A stretch of 16,795 bases of DNA, taken from CAZNUM01 sp964539305. Its GTDB lineage: Bacteria; Fidelibacterota; Marinisomatia; Marinisomatales; TCS55. Below are positions 6,825-14,178 of this stretch, piece by piece. Positions within the stretch are counted from its first letter, which is position 1; every line of letters starts with the position of its first letter. Position numbers and translations under genes: made by a program. Location of the stretch: assembly GCA_964539305.1 (NCBI GenBank), contig CAZIIM010000034.1, forward strand, positions 1 to 16,795. The letters are read 5' to 3'. Below the pieces are notes generated by a model that saw nothing but the letters and a program-made list of their open reading frames with translations, ran no database searches and was not told where the DNA came from.

Positions 6825-7274
6825 TTACAGTCTCAATGGTTTTACCGGCGCCAGGATGGAAGTGGGATCTTCCCTCCATATTTCCGGGTCTGCATCTACA
6901 TACAGTTCCACTTCATTTCCATCCGGGTCTTCCACATAAATGCTCTGGGATACAGTATGATCGCTCATGCCGATGATCGGTACCTGGTCGGCTTCCAGTT
7001 CCGATTTGACCTGCCGCAACTCTTCCAGCGAATCCCCCACCTTAAACGCCACGTGATAGAGTCCCAGTCGATGACCTTTCAAGGGTCCGGGGGCATCACC
7101 CACTTCAATTAAGAGAACTTCATGGTGAGTTCGTCCGGAGGAGAGGGGTACGGCTCTAAACGGAAGATCCACCTTAATGCAGCGCTTCAGTCCCAGGAGC
7201 CGTTCATAAAAATTCAAGGATACTTCCAGGTTCCGCACATAAAAAACGATATGTCCCAGATAGTGTGTTTTCAT
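6825..7274 (-). CDS. VOC-family (glyoxalase/extradiol dioxygenase-like) metalloprotein
   Basis: The protein is 149 aa, with two beta-alpha-beta-beta-beta modules as in the vicinal oxygen chelate superfamily. Candidate metal ligands are His8 (LGHIVFYV), His74 (GLYHVAFKV) and Glu123 (GNEVELY), the classic His-His-Glu arrangement. DPDGNEVELY near the C-terminus is typical of the catechol-2,3-dioxygenase CatE-like branch. The substrate cannot be read; ring-cleaving dioxygenase, glyoxalase or a thiol-transfer role are all possible. Its ATG overlaps the pirin stop by 4 bp (ATGA), so the two are translationally coupled, and it may act on the same quinone or aromatic compounds as pirin. Confidence 0.85.
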   Translation of the reverse strand: MKTHYLGHIVFYVRNLEVSLNFYERLLGLKRCIKVDLPFRAVPLSSGRTHHEVLLIEVGDAPGPLKGHRLGLYHVAFKVGDSLEELRQVKSELEADQVPIIGMSDHTVSQSIYVEDPDGNEVELYVDADPEIWREDPTSILAPVKPLRL

Positions 7275-8131
7275 GGCAGTTGCACTTCTTCCAGAGGTGG
7301 AGCCAGACGCCCACGCTGGTAATCCTCCATCGCCTGCAGAACTTCCCCACGGGTATTCATGACAAACGGTCCGCCCCGGAATACAGGCTCATGCAAGGGT
7401 TTTCCTCCCAGAAAAAGGAAACCAGCGCCCTTGTCCCCGGCGGTGACAGTAATAGAACCTTCTCCAGTAAAAGGAGCCAGTTCACCTGCTTTTAAATGTT
7501 CGAATTGAGAAGATGGAAATATTAAAGTTCCTTCGTAGAGATAAAGAAAACAATTCAATCCCGGCGGTGGCTGATACTGAAATGAGGCCTCGGGATCTAA
7601 GCGGACGTCAAAATAAGTGATTCCCGTAACCGATTTCGCCGGACTTTTCAAGCCGTCAAATTCACCGGAAATAACCCGAACCAATTGCCCCGAATCCTTA
7701 AACTTAGGAATTGTCTTGGAAGGAATATCCTGATACTGGGGAGGGGACATTTTCAATTCCCGGGGAAGATTAACCCACAACTGGTAGCCCCAGATGCCTT
7801 CTTGGTCTGGTCGGGGCATTTCGCTGTGGATAACTCCCCTTCCGGCCCGCATCCATTGGACATCCCCCGGTTGCAGTTCCCAGGATTGGCCCGTTGAATC
7901 CCGGTGGTAGGAACGGCCTTTCAACAAGTAGGTGACCGTTTCAAATCCCCGGTGCGGGTGATCCGGGAAACCGGCCATGTAATCATCAGGATTTTCACTT
8001 TTGAATTCATCCAAAAGCAGGAAAGGGTCTAAATAATCCAATTCCGGCGAACCTAATAGACGGCGCAGGCGAACACCTGCACCGTCTTGAACAGCCATCC
8101 CACGTACAATGCGATCTATCTGCCTAATCAT
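7271..8131 (-). CDS. Pirin-family cupin protein
   Basis: The protein is 286 aa, the typical length for bacterial pirins. The N-terminal cupin carries all four metal ligands: His58 and His60 (HPHRGFETVTY), His102 and Glu104 (GVIHSEM). The C-terminal pirin domain follows (GGPFVMN near the end). Several bacterial pirins act as iron-dependent quercetinases; others bind regulators, so activity is not certain. It sits in a MarR-DoxX-pirin-VOC-MsrB cluster, a context seen with aromatic or quinone stress. It starts 33 bp after the DoxX stop and overlaps the VOC gene by 4 bp. No ribosome binding site is evident; a palindromic TGTCA-N7-TGACA (8148-8164) lies in the spacer. Confidence 0.92.
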   Translation of the reverse strand: MIRQIDRIVRGMAVQDGAGVRLRRLLGSPELDYLDPFLLLDEFKSENPDDYMAGFPDHPHRGFETVTYLLKGRSYHRDSTGQSWELQPGDVQWMRAGRGVIHSEMPRPDQEGIWGYQLWVNLPRELKMSPPQYQDIPSKTIPKFKDSGQLVRVISGEFDGLKSPAKSVTGITYFDVRLDPEASFQYQPPPGLNCFLYLYEGTLIFPSSQFEHLKAGELAPFTGEGSITVTAGDKGAGFLFLGGKPLHEPVFRGGPFVMNTRGEVLQAMEDYQRGRLAPPLEEVQLP

Positions 8132-8164
8132 GAATCATTTTTTTAATTGTCAAATGTGATGACA

Positions 8165-8551
8165 TTACGATTTAAGACTAAAAGGTCCCGTCCCGAAATA
8201 AGCGATCAACAATGCACCACCCATGATAACGGTATTTTTCATGAACATGATCATTTGTGTCATGGCTTGCATTTGATCCTCTACACCCCAAAAACGATGC
8301 ATATAGAAATTAACGGGGATTAAAAAAATGACAAGAAGCCAGGCACCAATTTTGGGATAATACCCTAATAAGATACTCAAACCACCTACTAAAATCATCA
8401 GACCCGTAAATGGCACCGCTAGACCGGCTAATGGAACGCCGTAGGACTTGGCATAGGGTACCATTTCATTCATTTTAAACAGATGATTGAAGCCAGATAT
8501 TAAAAAAAATGAACTGAACAGGATTCTTCCTATAAGTGGTACGTAATTCAT
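8165..8551 (-). CDS. DoxX-family membrane protein (MarR operon)
   Basis: The protein is 128 aa with four likely membrane helices and the family opening of a helix followed by FLISGFNHLFK. Members are small membrane proteins often found next to pirin and MarR genes and linked to redox or quinone stress. It shares little beyond the fold pattern with the DoxX protein at 4547-4963. The start is set at ATG 8551, with AGGAG eight bases upstream; a TTG two codons earlier is less suitable. It begins 11 bp after the MarR stop codon, so it is in the same operon. Confidence 0.87.
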   Translation of the reverse strand: MNYVPLIGRILFSSFFLISGFNHLFKMNEMVPYAKSYGVPLAGLAVPFTGLMILVGGLSILLGYYPKIGAWLLVIFLIPVNFYMHRFWGVEDQMQAMTQMIMFMKNTVIMGGALLIAYFGTGPFSLKS

Positions 8552-8562
8552 GGTCAACTCTC

Positions 8563-9060
8563 CTAAGATTTGATTTCACTGTTATTCCACTTCAAATCTT
8601 TATGAGTCACCCCGTGTCCCAATTTCCGGCATAGGGTGGAAAGCACTTCCTGTTCACGCGCCGTCAGAATACTAAATAGGGAAACCAATACCTGCAAATG
8701 CTGTTTAAAAGCTTTTTTTATGAGCTTGGATCCCTCAGTCGTCAAATGAATACGGTAGTACCGTCGATCCTGAAGATTTTTTCGGCGCTGCACGAGTCCC
8801 TGTCTTTCCAGATTATCTACCACCATCGTAACATTCCCTCCACTGCGAAGGAGTTTAGTACTTATTTCTTTTTGGCAGAGAGGACCTAAATGGTAGAGCA
8901 TTTCTAAAACGCCGAACTGGGGGGGTGTTAAAGACTGAAGTGCATTCTCCTCTCGAAGTCGGCTCCCAATCGATTCTGTTGCACGGGATAGTTTTACCCA
9001 CGCACTGAGAGCCCTTCGCTCTTCAGCATTGTAATTCGCTAAAGGAGATGTTTTATTCAT
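8563..9060 (-). CDS. MarR-family transcription regulator
   Basis: The protein is 165 aa, a typical MarR fold. The winged helix-turn-helix is visible from LTPPQFGVLEML through QKEISTKLLRSGGNVTMVVDNLERQG to the wing (NLQDRRYYRIHLTTEG, with the usual DRR). There is no Cys in the N-terminal part that would point to OhrR-type peroxide sensing (Cys62 lies at the start of the recognition region, in PLCQKEI; Cys144 is near the C-terminus). It probably represses its own operon (DoxX, pirin, VOC, MsrB) and is released by an aromatic or oxidant ligand; the twin TTAAYGTTAAA repeats directly upstream (9070-9095) are the likely operators. No clear ribosome binding site is seen. Confidence 0.9.
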   Translation of the reverse strand: MNKTSPLANYNAEERRALSAWVKLSRATESIGSRLREENALQSLTPPQFGVLEMLYHLGPLCQKEISTKLLRSGGNVTMVVDNLERQGLVQRRKNLQDRRYYRIHLTTEGSKLIKKAFKQHLQVLVSLFSILTAREQEVLSTLCRKLGHGVTHKDLKWNNSEIKS

Positions 9061-9069
9061 GCTAATAAT

Positions 9070-9095
9070 TTAATGTTAAATCAATTAACGTTAAA
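9070..9095. promoter_or_regulatory. Twin MarR-type operator repeats
   Basis: Two 11-base copies, TTAATGTTAAA (9070-9080) and TTAACGTTAAA (9085-9095), differ at one base and start 15 bp apart. The second contains a perfect 10-bp palindrome, TTAACGTTAA (9085-9094). They lie 10-35 bp before the MarR start codon, where a repressor would block transcription or elongation. The assignment to this MarR protein is inference from position and symmetry. Confidence 0.6.
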
Positions 9096-9142
9096 CTATT
9101 AAAATTACCCCTGTTTTTAATCATACCTGTCATCGTAATGAA

Positions 9143-9805
9143 TTAATCAGAGCGGGGCAATTCCTCAACCATTCCTGGGGAGCGGGCAACCTTCCCCGAA
9201 GTAATTTGTGTTTTAATTAAAAACGAAATACTGAACTGGTCATAAATCATTTTATCTCCCAGATCGTCAAAAAAGGAACCGGAGCGGTAACGGAGGCCCC
9301 AGCGGGTTCGATCCAGGATCAATTCCCCCTCTGCCTCCCATCCATCCCCCTGGTGCCGAATTTCGGCATTAAACTGGATCGGGTTGGCCTGTCCCCGGAT
9401 CGTCATCAGCCCCTCCACTTCATACAATGCTTTCTCAGGACCCGTGATTTTCAAACGGCGGGTGCCCGTCACTTCCAGTTCAGCGGTGGGAAATGTTTTT
9501 GTGTCGAAAAAATCAGTGGAATTCAAATGCCGTTCCAGTTTGGCTTTATAGGCGGGTAATTTCAGGTCCAGGTTTTCAATGGTGCGCATATCCACGACCA
9601 CCGTACCCCCCAAGAACTGATCCCCACGGAATTTCACAACACCTGACTTCAATTTCACAAGACCATGGTGCTTACCGGTAACTTTTTCCGCTCTCCAGAT
9701 TAAATGACTCGCTTCCGGGTCCAAGGAGTAGGATTGGATGGGGGTCTGGGCGATGAGAACGGTTGCCGCAACGGACCAGGCAGTTAAAATCCAGGTAATC
9801 TTCAT
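9143..9805 (-). CDS. YceI-family exported lipid/isoprenoid-binding protein
   Basis: The protein is 220 aa. The signal peptide is clear (MKITWILTAWSVAATVLIAQ, cut after Ala19 or Gln20). The mature part matches YceI: an opening YSLDPEASHLIWRAEK, an internal VVVDMRTIENLDL, the HLNSTDFFDTKTFPTAELEV block, a middle strand LTIRGQANPIQF-like segment and DRTRWGLRYRSG. YceI proteins form a lipocalin-like barrel that binds a polyisoprenoid or similar lipid in the periplasm. The 20-residue C-terminal extension is unassigned. It starts 74 bp after the aldehyde dehydrogenase gene and may be co-transcribed. No Shine-Dalgarno is visible at ATG 9805. Confidence 0.93.
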   Translation of the reverse strand: MKITWILTAWSVAATVLIAQTPIQSYSLDPEASHLIWRAEKVTGKHHGLVKLKSGVVKFRGDQFLGGTVVVDMRTIENLDLKLPAYKAKLERHLNSTDFFDTKTFPTAELEVTGTRRLKITGPEKALYEVEGLMTIRGQANPIQFNAEIRHQGDGWEAEGELILDRTRWGLRYRSGSFFDDLGDKMIYDQFSISFLIKTQITSGKVARSPGMVEELPRSD

Positions 9806-9879
9806 AGAAATATTAGATTGATTTATCCAAAGGTGGTTACGGAAAATCTTCCGCTTTGGAACGGGGGAGGTTCTTCAGA

Positions 9880-11313
9880 TCAGAAGTATTTTAACACCCA
9901 GTCGATCACTTTTTTCACGAAGGGTGTGTAAGGGGGATGCAGAATTTTCAGGGGGCTGTGTTCCACATTTTTCAAAACCGCCCGTTCATTGGAAAATACC
10001 TTGAAACCGAATTCACCATGACTTTTTCCAAAACCGCTGTAATTAATCCCGCCGAATGGCAGGTTCAGCTGGAAATAGTGGAGAACGACCTCATTAATGG
10101 AGGTTCCACCTGCAGACGTTTCGGCCAGGATCCGCTTAATATTCTTCCGATTCCGGCTGAAGATATACAGTCCCAGAGGTTTTGGCTTTCGGTTAATCAG
10201 GTCCAGGGCTTCGTCCAGGGATTCATAGGTTAAAACAGGCAGGATGGGGCCGAATATTTCAGTTTCCATGATTGGTGAATCAGCCGTGACGGCCCCTACA
10301 ATGGTCGGTTCCAGGTAAGCCTGGTCCTGGTCCGCAGCCCCTCCCAATACCAGTTCCGCGCCCTGGTCCAGTGTTTTATTCAGGACATCTGTCAGGCGTT
10401 GGTGATGCTGCCGATTGACAATCCGCCCATAGTCCCCGGAATCCTTGAAATCCCCTCCCCCGGAAAACTTCTGTCGCACCGCTGCTTTCAAATAGTTTAA
10501 AAATGGTTCTACCACCGCTGCTTCCACCAGGAGATAATCCGGAGCCAGGCACACCTGGCCGCAGTTGAAATATTTTCCCCAGGCAATTTTATCGGCGGCC
10601 ATTTTCAGGTTGGCGCTTTTGTCGACGATGGTGGGAGATTTCCCGCCCAGCTCCAGGGTAACAGTGGACAAGTGCCGGGCAGCGGCAGCCATCACCTTTT
10701 TCCCAATCTCCGGGCTGCCGGTGAAAAAGATGTGGTGGAACGGTTTCGCCAACAGGGCTTCCGCCACGTCCCGCCCCCCCTGGAAAAGGGCAATCTCTTC
10801 TTCCGGAAACAATTCCGTTACCATTGTTTCCATGAGTGCAGCCGAATGGGGTGTTAATTCGGAGGGTTTCACGATAGCGCAGTTTCCGGCAGCGATGGCG
10901 CTGATCAGGGGACTGAGGGTTAGATTAAACGGAAGATTCCAGGGAGAAATGATCAGAACAACACCCTTTGGTTCGTATTGAATCCAGGCCTCGGCTGTGA
11001 GCAGGGGCAGGGTTGGGGCAACTTTTCGTGGTTTCATCCACTGTTTCAGGCGGCGACGAATATGGCGGATTTCAGACACCACCACCCAGATTTCAGAAAG
11101 ATCAACCTCGAAGGGGGGTTTGGCATAATCGGCGGCCATGGCAGCCTGGATTTCCTCCCGATGCTCCAGCAACCAGTCCAGCAACCGTTTCAGCTTGGCC
11201 CGCCGCTCTTGGACCGTACTGAGACCAACCTGACGGTGATGATTTAACTGCCGTTTAAAGGTATGGTCAATTCGTTCTTGGAGAGCAGATTCTGGTGTGG
11301 ATTCAGCAGGCAT
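9880..11313 (-). CDS. Aldehyde dehydrogenase, ALDH3-like family
   Basis: The protein is 477 aa and complete. Catalytic Cys255 (NCGQVC), general base Glu221 (TLELGGKSP) and oxyanion Asn126 (ISPWNLPF) are all present, with the Rossmann segment HHIFFTGSPEIGKK (193-206). The overall length and C-terminal block (LPFGGINYSGFGKSHGEFGF) match the ALDH3 / coniferyl or fatty aldehyde dehydrogenase group. It oxidises aldehydes to acids with NAD(P)+; the substrate is unknown, but medium or long-chain or aromatic aldehydes are typical. No signal peptide. It begins 65 bp after the permease gene, so it may start its own transcript with YceI. The ATG 11313 has no strong ribosome binding site. Confidence 0.95.
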   Translation of the reverse strand: MPAESTPESALQERIDHTFKRQLNHHRQVGLSTVQERRAKLKRLLDWLLEHREEIQAAMAADYAKPPFEVDLSEIWVVVSEIRHIRRRLKQWMKPRKVAPTLPLLTAEAWIQYEPKGVVLIISPWNLPFNLTLSPLISAIAAGNCAIVKPSELTPHSAALMETMVTELFPEEEIALFQGGRDVAEALLAKPFHHIFFTGSPEIGKKVMAAAARHLSTVTLELGGKSPTIVDKSANLKMAADKIAWGKYFNCGQVCLAPDYLLVEAAVVEPFLNYLKAAVRQKFSGGGDFKDSGDYGRIVNRQHHQRLTDVLNKTLDQGAELVLGGAADQDQAYLEPTIVGAVTADSPIMETEIFGPILPVLTYESLDEALDLINRKPKPLGLYIFSRNRKNIKRILAETSAGGTSINEVVLHYFQLNLPFGGINYSGFGKSHGEFGFKVFSNERAVLKNVEHSPLKILHPPYTPFVKKVIDWVLKYF

Positions 11314-11378
11314 AAATCAGGAATTATGGTAATCAGCGGTTAGCTGAAATCTAGGCTTGGAACGTTCATTTTCAAAAC

Positions 11379-12191
11379 TCAATTCCAAAACAGGCGGATC
11401 ACCCCCAGCAGGGCCAGCATAAAGCCAAAGGAAACGACCATGGTGGCGCCGGTGGGAATGTCAAACAACAAAGACCCGAAAACGCCTACCAGACTGCCGA
11501 TTGCGCTGAAAATCAGACCAAAGATCAGGCGGCCACGGACGGTACGTCGAAAGAGCATGGCAGCTATCGTAGGAATGATCAAAAAAGAGAAGACCAGCAA
11601 GACACCGGCAATTTTCACCGAATTGGTCACCACGAACCCGAAACTGAGGTAAAACAGAAAGTCCCAGAATCGCAACTTCCGCGCTTCCAAAGGATTCTGC
11701 TCATCTCCATGGACACCGGCCGCTGCCAGGAATTGGTGTCGGTATTTCCAGTGAAAAGCGCCGATGACCAGGTACAAGAGCGCCGTATAGCCCACAATTT
11801 CAGGTGTCACAAAGAGGATGGAACCCACCAGCAGGTGATTGATCTGTTCAGCCCCTTCCGCCGATTGACTAAACAGTAAAATCATTAATGCCGCTGCCAC
11901 TACATAAGTAATTCCGATGATGGCTTCCTGGGGAACCTGGCGCTCTGTGGAACGAATAAAAGCAAACAGGGTTGCCCCCAAAAAGGTGAATCCCAGCGCC
12001 AGTAAATAACCCAGCATTCCGTCCGGATCCAGACCTAAAAGAATCCCCACAGCGGAACCGAGGGCCGCCACCTGGGCCAGGGCTAAATCCACAAAAATCA
12101 CACCCCGGCGTACTACCTGTAAGCCCAAATACACATGGATACTGGTTAAGACCATGGCTGCCACTAGTGGCCAGATAATTAATTCAATCAT
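11379..12191 (-). CDS. znuB: Metal ABC transporter permease, ZnuB-like
   Basis: The protein is 270 aa with about eight membrane helices, matching the ABC-3 (ZnuB/MntB) permease family. The VKIAGVLLVFSFLIIPTIAAML helix near residues 205-226 is the family hallmark, as is the early DLALAQVAALG segment. It forms the channel of a metal importer. Start 12191 is set by GGAG six bases upstream; TTG 12203 is a poorer choice. It overlaps the binding-protein gene by 8 bp, so translation is coupled. No ABC ATPase gene is found in the window, which is odd because ZnuC normally sits beside these two. Confidence 0.92.
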   Translation of the reverse strand: MIELIIWPLVAAMVLTSIHVYLGLQVVRRGVIFVDLALAQVAALGSAVGILLGLDPDGMLGYLLALGFTFLGATLFAFIRSTERQVPQEAIIGITYVVAAALMILLFSQSAEGAEQINHLLVGSILFVTPEIVGYTALLYLVIGAFHWKYRHQFLAAAGVHGDEQNPLEARKLRFWDFLFYLSFGFVVTNSVKIAGVLLVFSFLIIPTIAAMLFRRTVRGRLIFGLIFSAIGSLVGVFGSLLFDIPTGATMVVSFGFMLALLGVIRLFWN

Positions 12192-13068
12192 GTTGTACTC
12201 CAAACGCTTTTGCCAGTGTTCTCAGATTGTAGTCAAAAATATCCAGATAAGAATTCACCCCTTTCAGGGCACCCACCGATTGGGCCAGTTGCACGGGAAT
12301 AATTCCCGTTTTTTTCGCTAGAAATTCTGGGGCTTGAGGACTGAAATATGATTCGGATCCAACCACCTGAATTCCTTCCTCCTCAATAATCCGGATTAAA
12401 TCATTCAAATGAGCCGGTGAAGGTGTAATCCCCGGCTTGGGTTCCAGGAATTCACGGGTCACCAGACCAAAGCGTCGGGCGAAGTAGGGCCAAGAATTAT
12501 GGTAGAAAATAATCGGTTTCCCCTTCAATTCGGTATAGACCGTTTCCCAATGCGTTATCGCACTGTCAATGGAAGCAGAAAACAGATCATAATTTTGCTG
12601 ATACAGGTTTTTCCCTTTAGGATCAATATTAGTCAGGGCTTTTACAATCTGGGTAGCGATCCGTTTCCCGTTTTCTGGGTCCAGCCAATAGTGAGGATTC
12701 CCGAAGCGGTGAATATCTCCCATACTGGCATTAACTCTACCTGTAGGGACTTCCAATTTTTCGATCTCTGTGGAGCAATCGATTATTTTCAGTTTTCGGT
12801 TTCGCGATCCGTCAATAATCTGTTGAGACCAAAGATCGAGTTCCATGCCCACTTTGAAATAAAGATCAGCTTTCCTCACTTTCAGCATATAGGAGGGTAA
12901 TACTTCCACATAGTGGGGGTCCTGATTACCACGGGCAATGCTGGTGACGGTCACCCGCTTACCTCCGATCGTTTGAACAATATCAGCCAAGTCAGTGGTG
13001 GATGTCACCACCCTCACTTTAGCCAGTGTGAAGGAACTTAAAAGCAGCAGGAATAAATATTTCTTCAT
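12184..13068 (-). CDS. znuA: Metal ABC transporter substrate-binding protein, ZnuA-like
   Basis: The protein is 294 aa. A signal peptide (MKKYLFLLLLSSFTLA) lacks a lipobox, so the mature protein is probably free in the periplasm. Likely metal ligands are His52 (DPHYVEV), His126 (GNPHYWLDP), His190 (YHNSWPYF) and an acidic residue such as Glu239 (GSESYFS) or Asp279. Three His favour zinc over manganese, though specificity cannot be settled by sequence alone; the usual His-rich loop of ZnuA is absent. Start 13068 lies nine bases after the porin stop codon with a GAGTGA upstream, and is better than TTG 13080. Operon order: mini-protein, porin, binding protein, permease. Confidence 0.9.
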   Translation of the reverse strand: MKKYLFLLLLSSFTLAKVRVVTSTTDLADIVQTIGGKRVTVTSIARGNQDPHYVEVLPSYMLKVRKADLYFKVGMELDLWSQQIIDGSRNRKLKIIDCSTEIEKLEVPTGRVNASMGDIHRFGNPHYWLDPENGKRIATQIVKALTNIDPKGKNLYQQNYDLFSASIDSAITHWETVYTELKGKPIIFYHNSWPYFARRFGLVTREFLEPKPGITPSPAHLNDLIRIIEEEGIQVVGSESYFSPQAPEFLAKKTGIIPVQLAQSVGALKGVNSYLDIFDYNLRTLAKAFGVQHD

Positions 13069-13076
13069 GATTTCAC

Positions 13077-14105
13077 TCAAAATTGATGGGGTTTATGGGG
13101 ACCCAGGGCCCAAATAATCTGGGATTGGATATACCATTGGCCACTGGAGTTACTTGTGTCAACCGGTCCGATTTTCAGTCGCCAGACCGAGGACTCTTCC
13201 ACGGGACTGAATCCGAAAAACAGGGCCAGATTAGTTGGGGAATCATCTTCCAGATTGCTATGGTAGAAATCGGAGATGAATCCCACATTCCAGGTACGGT
13301 TAAACTGGTAGTTCACAAACAGATAGCCGGCCTGCACCTGCTCCTCCGGATGCCCCTGAATGTGGACATGGTGGTGGGGCAGATTGGTTTGGTACCATTC
13401 CGCCTGAAGGACAAAAGAACGGTACTTATTTGGCTTCCATTTAAATTTGGCATCTCCCGCCACCATTTGTCGAACGTGAGAGGCGCGATCCCGGTAAATA
13501 CTGATTCCCGTTTCCAAATGGGAAACGGGACTGAAATCGAGGAAGTGAGACCAACGGCCGGAAAGGGCCTGAATTGAGGTGTTACCGGTGATCGGGTCGC
13601 TGGCATGATTATGACCAGTCGATTCACTATTTACCCCCTCCTGGAAATACCCTATGGAAAGACGAGAATACCAGGGCAGGGGTAACAGTGCATTCAATTC
13701 CAGCCCCGTGGCCGCCCATTGTTCCGGACCAAGAAGCCGAGCCACCGCCTCCGGTAGCTCAATAAAGTCAAAGGTATGCTCGTGCTGGCGGTTGATCTTC
13801 CCGAAATCAGGTCGCAGTTTGCCCACGCGGGCGCCCAAACCCAGGGGCAGGCCCCGTTCAATACTCAGAACAGCCTCCTCCAGGTCCATGGGACCGTTGT
13901 CATTATGTTTGTGTAAAAAAACATCCGCTCGGGCGAAGGGATTCACATAGCCCTGAAGAGCCAGTTCCAAACCGGAACTACCCAATTCATACTGGTTCCC
14001 CCGGCCATTCAGTTGTAAGTCACCAATGGCACTGAAATCGGGGTTGACAGTCGTCTGAGCCCCGACGAGGGATGTTAGAATGTAAACTACTATCATTCGA
14101 TTCAT
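13077..14105 (-). CDS. Zinc-type outer-membrane porin
   Basis: The protein is 342 aa. The signal peptide MNRMIVVYILTSLVGA ends with QTT. The mature N-terminus VNPDFSAIGDLQL, then NPFARADVF, GKLRPDFGKINRQHEH and WAATGLELNALLP, matches porin-like barrels commonly encoded beside zinc ABC transporters. Alternating hydrophobic strands run to the C-terminus, as expected of a beta barrel. Several His-rich patches (HKHND, GHNHASD, LPHHHVHIQGH) could bind metal. Start 14105 is chosen because GGAAG lies six bases upstream and gives a clean signal peptide; a GTG at 14141 is in frame but would add residues before the signal. It probably admits zinc into the periplasm for the ZnuA-like protein next to it. 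Confidence 0.82.
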   Translation of the reverse strand: MNRMIVVYILTSLVGAQTTVNPDFSAIGDLQLNGRGNQYELGSSGLELALQGYVNPFARADVFLHKHNDNGPMDLEEAVLSIERGLPLGLGARVGKLRPDFGKINRQHEHTFDFIELPEAVARLLGPEQWAATGLELNALLPLPWYSRLSIGYFQEGVNSESTGHNHASDPITGNTSIQALSGRWSHFLDFSPVSHLETGISIYRDRASHVRQMVAGDAKFKWKPNKYRSFVLQAEWYQTNLPHHHVHIQGHPEEQVQAGYLFVNYQFNRTWNVGFISDFYHSNLEDDSPTNLALFFGFSPVEESSVWRLKIGPVDTSNSSGQWYIQSQIIWALGPHKPHQF

Positions 14106-14140
14106 GGAATCTTCCAATAAAAAGGGTTTAAAGATGGTCA

Positions 14141-14159
14141 CCTGCCCTGGAGGGACAGG
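14141..14159. repeat. Intercistronic hairpin before the porin
   Basis: Seven bases (CCTG plus CCC) pair with GGG and CAGG around a 4-base loop with one unpaired A, in the space between the mini-protein stop (14179) and porin start. On the minus strand it lacks a T tract. It may be a stem that stabilises the downstream message, or chance. Confidence 0.3.
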
Positions 14160-14178
14160 TTTTAAGGTAAGGGTAAGG

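Noticed and set aside
8148..8153. TTGACA as a -35 element for the pirin gene
   Set aside because: It lies only about 20 bp before the pirin start codon, too close for a normal promoter and leader.
14141..14163. Plus-strand terminator reading of the hairpin followed by TTTT
   Set aside because: There is no plus-strand gene for it to end; kept only as an intercistronic stem.
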